Program-made: the position numbers and the translations under genes
Notes under the pieces: model-generated
Seen by the model: the letters and a program-made list of their open reading frames with translations, nothing else
The model's database searches: none
Told to the model about the DNA's origin: nothing
Source of the DNA: Ilex aquifolium
Taxonomy: Eukaryota > Streptophyta > Magnoliopsida > Aquifoliales > Aquifoliaceae
DNA: 64,000 bases
Assembly (NCBI GenBank): GCA_951799425.1
Contig: OX637397.1
Coordinates: 868,001-932,000, forward strand
Direction of reading: 5' to 3'
Part shown: positions 61,811 to 64,000 of the stretch, one piece after another
Layout of the letters: each line of letters starts with the position of its first letter
Position numbering within the stretch: position 1 is the stretch's first letter

Positions 61811-62361
61811 TTTCTGACATAACTTTTTACTCCGGTCTCTGATTAAGATGATTCTTGCTGCATTGTAAAGAATTCTTGAATCCCTAACCATTTTATTCAC
61901 ATCAAAAGTCATGAAAAATCCTCTAGCATGGGCTCTATTGTAACGCAAGTTTGGTGTAATAAGTAGTCCTCCTTTAAAATGAAATAGTATATCGGACATA
62001 ACTTTTTCTCCCGAACTCGGATTGAGCTAACTCTTGCGGCATTGTAATGAGAACTTGAAACCCTAACCAATATATTGAGATCAAAATTGGTGATTCATCT
62101 TCTAACAAGTTCGAAATGGTGATGGAAGTTTGGTATAGTTGGCCATTCCCCTCCACTAGGAAAAAAAAGTAATTTCCCATTCTTTAGTATTTCTGACATA
62201 ACTTTTTACTCCGGTCTCTGATTAAGATGATTCTTGCTGCATTGTAAAGAATTCTTGAATCCCTAACCATTTTATTCACATCAAAAGTCATGAAAAATCC
62301 TCTAGCATGGGCTCTATTGTAACGCAAGTTTGGTGTAATAAGTAGTCCTCCTTTAAAATGA

Positions 62362-64000
62362 AATAGTATATCGGACATAACTTTTTCTCCCGAGCTCGGA
62401 TTGAGCTAACTCTTGCGGCATTGTAATGAGAACTTGAAACCCTAACCAATATATTGAGATCAAAATTGGTGATTCATCTTCTAACAAGTTTGAAATGGTG
62501 ATGGAAGTTTGGTATAGTTGGCCATTCCCCTCCACTAGGAAAAAAAAATAATTTCCCATTCTTTAGTATTTCTGACATAACTTTTTACTCCGGTCTCTGA
62601 TTAAGATGATTCTTGCTGCATTGTAAAGAATTCTTGAATCCATAACCATTTTATTCAAATCAAAAGTCATGAAAAATCCTCTAGCATGGGCTCTATTGTA
62701 ACGCAAGTTTGGTGTAATAAGTAGTCCTCCTTTAAAATGCAATAGTATATCGGACATAACTTTTTCTCCCGAACTCGGATTGAGCTAACTCTTGCGGCAT
62801 TGAAATGAGAACTTGAAACCCTAACCAATATATTGAGATCAAAATTGGTGATTCATCTTCTAACATGTTCGAAATTGTGATGGAAGTTTGGTATAGTTGG
62901 CTATTCCCCTCCACTAGGAAAAAAAAGTAATTTCTCATTCTTTAGTATTTCTGACATAACTTTTTACTCCGGTCTTTGATTAAGATGATTCTTGCGGCAT
63001 TGTAAAGAATTCTTGAATCCCTAACCATTTTATTCACATCAAAAGTCATGAAAAATCCTCTAGTATGGGCTCTATTGTAACGCAAGTTTGGTGTAATAAG
63101 TAGTCCTCCTTTAAAATGAAATAGTATATCGGACATAACTTTTTCTCCCGAACTCGGATTGAGCTAACTCTTGCGGCATTGTAATGAGAACTTGAAACCC
63201 TAACCAATATATTGAGATCAAAATTGGTGATTCATCTTCTAACAAGTTCGAAATGGTGATGGAAGTTTGGTATAGTTGGCCATTCCCCTCCACTAGGAAA
63301 AAAAAGTAATTTCCCATTCTTTTGTATTTCTGACATAACTTTTTACTCCGATCTCTGATTAAGATGATTCTTGCTGCATTGTAAAGAATTCTTGAATCCC
63401 TAACCATTTTATTCACATCAAAAGTCATGAAAAACCCTCTAGCATGGGCTCTATTGTAACGCAAGTTTGGTGTAATAAGTAGTCCACCTTTAAAATGAAA
63501 TAGTATATCGGACATAACTTTTTCTCCCGAACTCGGATTGAGCTAACTCTTGCGGCATTGAAATGAGAACTTGAAACCCTAACCAATATATTGAGATCAA
63601 AATTGGTGATTCATCTTCTAACAAGTTCGAAATGGTGATGGAAGTTTGGTATAGTTGGCCATTCCCCTCCACTAGGAAAAAAAAGTAATTTCCCATTCTT
63701 TAGTATTTCTGACATAACTTTTTACTCCGGTCTCTGATTAAGATGATTCTTGCGGCATTGTAAAGAATTCTTGAATCCCTAACCATTTTATTCACATCAA
63801 AAGTCAAGAAAAATCCTCTAGCATGGGCTCTATTGTAACGCAAGTTTGGTGTAATAAGTAGTCCTCCTTTAAAATGAAATAGTATATCGGACATAACTTT
63901 TTCTCCCGAACTCGGATTGAGCTAACTCTTGCGGCATTGTAATGAGAACTTGAAACCCTTACCAATATATTGAGATCAAAATTGGTGATTCATCTTCTAA
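62362..64000 (+). repeat. 7-mer HOR of domain 5, copy 2 (cut by window end)
   Basis: Matches copy 1 at an offset of 2653 bp through the end of the window. It includes V' at 62569, TTTTGTATTT near 63321 and AAACCCTTA near 63955. Private changes include GAGCTCGG near 62393 and GGTCTTTG near 62973. Confidence 0.85.
62569..62947 (+). repeat. V' monomer
   Basis: Fifth V' copy, 2653 bp after the one at 59916 and part of the 7-mer duplication. Confidence 0.8.

Larger units (their letters stand above)
59709..62361 (+). repeat. 7-mer HOR of domain 5, copy 1 (2653 bp)
   Basis: Seven monomer lengths containing V', a CTAGTATGGG monomer, a GATCTCTG monomer with TTTTGTATTT at its start, two LTF monomers with AAACCCTTA, and plain monomers. 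The left edge is the mismatch at 59708 versus 62361. Confidence 0.85.
1..64000 (+). repeat. 379-bp satellite DNA array filling the window
   Basis: The whole window is one uninterrupted head-to-tail tandem array. Half-A starts (the T of TTTCTGACAT) fall at 50, 429, 808 and so on to 63706. This gives 168 complete monomers, of which 154 are exactly 379 bp. The window opens inside a half B and closes inside another. Every monomer reads in the same orientation and no foreign sequence separates them. Monomers differ mostly by a few substitutions each. Such long homogeneous arrays are typical of centromeric, pericentromeric or subtelomeric heterochromatin; which one applies here cannot be told from sequence alone. 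A plant origin is inferred from style and the telobox motif, not proven. No gene, tRNA, rRNA or transposon was seen on either strand. Confidence 0.99.
59537..64000 (+). repeat. Domain 5: 7-mer HOR block
   Basis: Eleven complete monomers and one partial. The V' lineage returns here after its absence from domain 4. A 2653-bp 7-mer is tandemly duplicated and the second copy runs off the window. Confidence 0.85.

Noticed and set aside
50-63894. Over 300 minus-strand reading frames of 60-134 codons as protein genes
   Set aside because: They repeat with the satellite period, break or shorten freely with substitutions, shift frame between monomers, lack recognisable domains and have no gene-like surroundings. 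They are consequences of the repeat.
1-64000. CRISPR array or other short regularly spaced repeat system
   Set aside because: The repeats are contiguous 379-bp units with no unique spacers, no leader and no associated genes.
1-64000. Inserted retrotransposon, DNA transposon or other mobile element
   Set aside because: The 379-bp register can be followed through every monomer, and all departures are 1-2 bp, leaving no room for an insertion.
1-64000. Assignment to a named satellite family or species
   Set aside because: Monomer length and style recall several plant satellites of about 350-380 bp, but I do not recognise the sequence with enough certainty to name one.

Overview
This window is a single block of satellite DNA. 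From the first base to the last it is a head-to-tail array of a 379-bp AT-rich monomer (about 36% G+C in the consensus). It holds 168 complete monomers (50-63705) plus a partial monomer at each end. All monomers point the same way. I see no gene, RNA gene, transposon, inversion or non-satellite spacer. The organism is a eukaryote. A flowering plant seems most likely, from the monomer style, the near-nucleosomal half-unit length and a plant-type telobox in most monomers, but I cannot name the species or satellite family. A centromeric, pericentromeric or subtelomeric heterochromatin block would fit equally well.

The monomer is itself an old dimer. Half A (179 bp) and half B (200 bp) align without gaps over their first 150 bp at about 72% identity (hand count). 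The length difference lies in a 3' tail of half B that carries an A8 tract.

Shared private variants divide the array into five domains with different higher-order repeat (HOR) structure. Domain 1 (50-10280, 27 monomers) is the most mixed and holds a tandem 7-mer of 2652 bp plus a dimeric stretch. Domain 2 (10281-29595, 51 monomers) is a trimeric HOR of about 1137 bp with order G-E-third, where the third slot is one of two alternatives (Y or D). Domain 3 (29596-38312, 23 monomers) holds two copies of an 8-mer of 3032 bp and a local triplication of one monomer type. Domain 4 (38313-59536, 56 monomers) holds 3-mer, 9-mer-spaced, 4-mer and 6-mer duplications. Domain 5 (59537 to the end) holds a 7-mer of 2653 bp, the second copy cut by the window end.

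Several monomers are visible hybrids of two types and mark unequal-exchange junctions. All net length variation (16 events, net -16 bp) lies left of 29596; the 90 monomers from 29596 to 63705 sum to exactly 90 x 379 bp. One monomer lineage (V') recurs in domains 3 and 5, with relatives in domain 1, but is absent from domains 2 and 4. This suggests that domains 2 and 4 are younger expansions inside an older array. Short minus-strand reading frames recur in every monomer, but I treat them as a by-product of the repeat.
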